DNA of 14,836 bases from Thermoanaerobacterales bacterium (GTDB lineage Bacteria > Bacillota > Thermosediminibacteria > Thermosediminibacterales > Tepidanaerobacteraceae), in contig DUNY01000355.1 of assembly GCA_012839145.1 (NCBI GenBank), forward strand, positions 1-14,836, in the 5' to 3' direction. Below are positions 13,061-14,836 of the stretch, piece after piece; the stretch's first letter is position 1; the number at the start of each line of letters is the position of its first letter. The notes beneath the pieces are model-generated. The model ran no database searches, had not been told where the DNA came from, and saw nothing but the letters and a program-made list of their open reading frames with translations. The position numbers and the translations under genes are program-made.

Positions 13061-13192
13061 TTATGCGATTAAACTTTTTTCTTTAGGAACCATGAGGAAG
13101 CTTTCAACTAAATTGGGGTCAAACTGAGTTCCAAAATATCTTTCCAGTTCAGCCACCGCTTCTTCGTGAGTCATGGCAGAGCGGTATGGACA
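13061..13192 (-). pseudogene. C-terminal relic of a second HD-GYP domain gene
   Basis: The minus strand encodes 43 residues before a TAA at 13063-13061: PYRSAMTHEEAVAELERYFG, then TQFDPNLVESFL and the tail MVPKEKSLIA. Over the 32 residues from PYRSAM to FL, 25 match the end of the neighbouring full-length HD-GYP protein by eye. The frame is closed by a TAA at 13195-13193, and nothing of the catalytic HD and GYP motifs remains. The gene was a paralogue next to the intact copy, now deleted except for its end and terminator. The tails after the matched part differ, so this is an old duplication rather than a recent copy. Confidence 0.8.
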
Positions 13193-13205
13193 TTAGTAAG
13201 GATGA

Positions 13206-13257
13206 GTAAAAACCGAAGGCTTCCCTCGAACCTGAATGTTTCAATATAAGCCTTCGG
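13206..13257 (-). terminator. Rho-independent terminator of the gcvPA-gcvPB operon
   Basis: On the minus strand, CCGAAGGCTT (13257-13248) pairs perfectly with AAGCCTTCGG (13222-13213) across a 25-base loop and is followed by TTTTTACT. It starts 7 bases after the gcvPB stop. Confidence 0.85.
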
Positions 13258-13264
13258 CGGAAAT

Positions 13265-14713
13265 CTATTCTTGGTATATGAGTTTCATCTCTCGGGCAGC
13301 CTTAACTTCGTCAACTCGCCCTACCGGAGTATCATGAGGTGCATTTTTTAAAAGCTCCGGCGTTTCTTTGGCTTCTTCATAAATCTTTCTAAGGGCATCG
13401 GCGAATGCATCCAAGGTATCTTTGCTCTCGGTTTCGGTCGGCTCTATCATGAGAGCCTCATCAACTATCAGTGGAAAATAGATTGTAGGTGGATGAAAGC
13501 CATAATCCAGTAGTCGTTTGGCCACATCCAAGGCTCTTACGCCGAATTTCTCCTTCCAGTTTGTACAGCTTACTACAAATTCATGCTTAAACAGAATATC
13601 TTCAGGTACATCAAATATATCTTTAATTTTTTTCAATAAATAATTTGCATTTAACACGGCAATGTCACTGGCTTCTTTTAAGCCTGCGGTTCCCAGACTT
13701 CTAATATAGGCGTAGGCCTTGAGAACCACTCCCAAGTTTCCGTAAAAACCGTGGATTTTACCTATACTGTGTGGTATATCATAATCAAGACAGTACATAT
13801 CGTTCTTTTTGGCTGCCAAGGGTTTTGGCAGGAAATCTCTTAAGAAGGCCTTGACACCCACTGCTCCGGAGCCGGGTCCACCGCCTCCGTGGGGTGTAGA
13901 AAAAGTCTTGTGCAGATTTAGGTGAACTACGTCAAAACCCATATCGCCCGGGCGTGCGATACCCATGATGGCATTTAAGTTTGCTCCGTCGTAATATAAC
14001 AGTGCTCCTTTGTTGTGAAGGATTTTGGAGATTTCAAATATGTTTTTTTCAAAAAGGCCCAGGGTGTTTGGATTTGTCAGCATGAGTGCTGCCACATCTT
14101 CATCTACCAGTGTTTTTAATGCTTCTATGTCAACCAGGCCTTCATCATCGGATTTGACCTTTATGACATCAAATCCGGCTTGGCTTGCGGAAGCCGGGTT
14201 GGTGCCGTGGGCTGAATCAGGCACGATAATTTTTGTGCGCTTTTGACCTTTGTGTTCCAAATATTTTTTTATGATAAGTATGCCGGTAAGTTCTCCGTGG
14301 GCACCGGCAGCAGGCTGTAGTGTAAAATAATCCATACCGGTGATGTGGGCAAGGAGGTTTTGTGCATGGTACATAATCTCAAGAGTGCCCTGGGAAAGCT
14401 CTTCCGGTGCATAGGGATGAAGCTGAGTAAATCCGGGCATTGCTGCCACTTCTTCGTTTATTTTCGGGTTGTACTTCATGGTGCAGGAACCCAAAGGATA
14501 AAAGCCGTTGTCGACTCCGAAATTCATTCGGGAAAGCTGGGTGTAATGGCGTATTACATCCAGTTCCGATACTTCGGGTAAGTCCACTTCATCCCTTACA
14601 ATATCTTCGCCCAAGGTTTGGAATAAATCAATTTCCGGCACTTCAGGTGTATTTAACCGAAAACCCTCTTTTCCGGTCTTTGACTTTTCAAAAATCAGCG
14701 GAACTCCTTTCAT
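13265..14713 (-). CDS. gcvPB: glycine dehydrogenase (decarboxylating) subunit 2, P-protein beta chain
   Basis: A 482-residue PLP enzyme subunit of normal family length. It pairs with GcvPA to form the P-protein of the glycine cleavage system: glycine is decarboxylated and its aminomethyl group passed to the lipoyl H-protein (GcvH). Visible signatures are [13 protein letters not shown] (about 72-84), [11 protein letters not shown] (134-144), [12 protein letters not shown] (165-176), YYDGANLNA (240-248) and [18 protein letters not shown] (264-281), in which Lys269 binds PLP. The ATG lies directly after the gcvPA stop with no gap, and GGGGGTGA supplies the RBS within the end of gcvPA. The two are thus coupled. 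A terminator follows at once, so gcvPB is the last gene of the operon. In anaerobes the system may run towards glycine breakdown or synthesis. Confidence 0.97.
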   Translation of the reverse strand: MKGVPLIFEKSKTGKEGFRLNTPEVPEIDLFQTLGEDIVRDEVDLPEVSELDVIRHYTQLSRMNFGVDNGFYPLGSCTMKYNPKINEEVAAMPGFTQLHPYAPEELSQGTLEIMYHAQNLLAHITGMDYFTLQPAAGAHGELTGILIIKKYLEHKGQKRTKIIVPDSAHGTNPASASQAGFDVIKVKSDDEGLVDIEALKTLVDEDVAALMLTNPNTLGLFEKNIFEISKILHNKGALLYYDGANLNAIMGIARPGDMGFDVVHLNLHKTFSTPHGGGGPGSGAVGVKAFLRDFLPKPLAAKKNDMYCLDYDIPHSIGKIHGFYGNLGVVLKAYAYIRSLGTAGLKEASDIAVLNANYLLKKIKDIFDVPEDILFKHEFVVSCTNWKEKFGVRALDVAKRLLDYGFHPPTIYFPLIVDEALMIEPTETESKDTLDAFADALRKIYEEAKETPELLKNAPHDTPVGRVDEVKAAREMKLIYQE

Positions 14714-14836
14714 CTAGCTCACCCCCAGTACTTTTAAAAGCTCTTGAATTTGTCGTTTAGAGCGTTTCTCGGTGAAGGCTACCAGGAGTTTGTCTTTTTC
14801 ATCGGGGAAAAATCTATCCAGTTTCATACCCGGTAA
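14714..14836 (-). CDS. gcvPA: glycine dehydrogenase (decarboxylating) subunit 1, C-terminal end (partial)
   Basis: The minus strand from the window edge to the TAG at 14716-14714 encodes 40 residues: LPGMKLDRFFPDEKDKLLVA, then FTEKRSKRQIQELLKVLGVS. The LVA-TEKR-K--I--L pattern is the conserved C-terminus of GcvPA. The rest of the gene lies outside the window. It is the upstream partner of gcvPB in the same operon, and its stop abuts the gcvPB ATG. Confidence 0.9.
   Translation of the reverse strand, partial: LPGMKLDRFFPDEKDKLLVAFTEKRSKRQIQELLKVLGVS

Noticed and set aside
13193..13264. Glycine riboswitch near gcvPB
   Set aside because: The only structure is the downstream terminator; any glycine riboswitch would lie before gcvPA or the first gene of the operon, outside the window.

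Overview
The window comes from a low-GC, endospore-forming anaerobe of the Firmicutes, most likely class Clostridia. The evidence is a GerP-like spore gene group, a SleB/CwlJ-type cell-wall hydrolase, Gram-positive ribosome binding sites (AGGAGG-type) often paired with TTG or GTG starts, a split glycine dehydrogenase (gcvPA/gcvPB), and accessory genes of molybdenum enzymes. The genus cannot be fixed from sequence alone. No rRNA, tRNA, CRISPR array, intact transposase or prophage gene is visible.

Region 1 (1-3240, minus strand) is a compact operon. From its promoter side it reads: a MobA/MocA-like nucleotidyltransferase fused to a ModE-like DNA-binding domain, a possible 50-residue coupled ORF, an XdhC-family factor, a C-GCAxxG-C-C protein, a 90-residue protein of unknown function, and a 68-residue four-cysteine protein. 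The set looks like a maturation or redox module for a molybdenum hydroxylase whose catalytic subunits lie outside the window. An orphan 86-residue ORF sits just upstream (3242-3502).

Region 2 (3705-6009) is a divergent spore gene group. A GerPC-like protein is encoded on the minus strand. On the plus strand lie three proteins built from a GerPA/GerPF-like repeat (four repeat copies in all) and an Hsp20/alpha-crystallin protein. The 260-bp divergent region holds candidate sporulation-type promoters and two clear hairpins, and the leader before the plus-strand genes is long.

Region 3 (6000-7790) carries mobile-repeat debris. It holds REP-like GTGACAGGGGACGGTTCT palindromes, a truncated peroxiredoxin pseudogene, an FMN-dependent alpha-hydroxy-acid dehydrogenase with an N-terminal cysteine cluster, and a second repeat mosaic.

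Region 4 (7822-10010, plus strand) encodes two exported envelope proteins: a PcsB/CwlO-like coiled-coil protein without a catalytic domain, followed by a strong terminator, and a triple-LysM SleB-type hydrolase.

Region 5 (10038-13192) starts with a perfect 27-bp inverted copy of the REP-like repeat between convergent genes. It continues with a large membrane PAS-PAS-PAS-GGDEF-HD-GYP protein for cyclic-di-GMP turnover. This gene has a near-consensus promoter and a strong RBS plus ATG, but a run of eight C puts that ATG one base out of frame. Upstream is the C-terminal relic of a paralogous HD-GYP gene with its own terminator. Region 6 (13206-14836) is the glycine cleavage P-protein pair, gcvPA (partial) and gcvPB, ending in a terminator.
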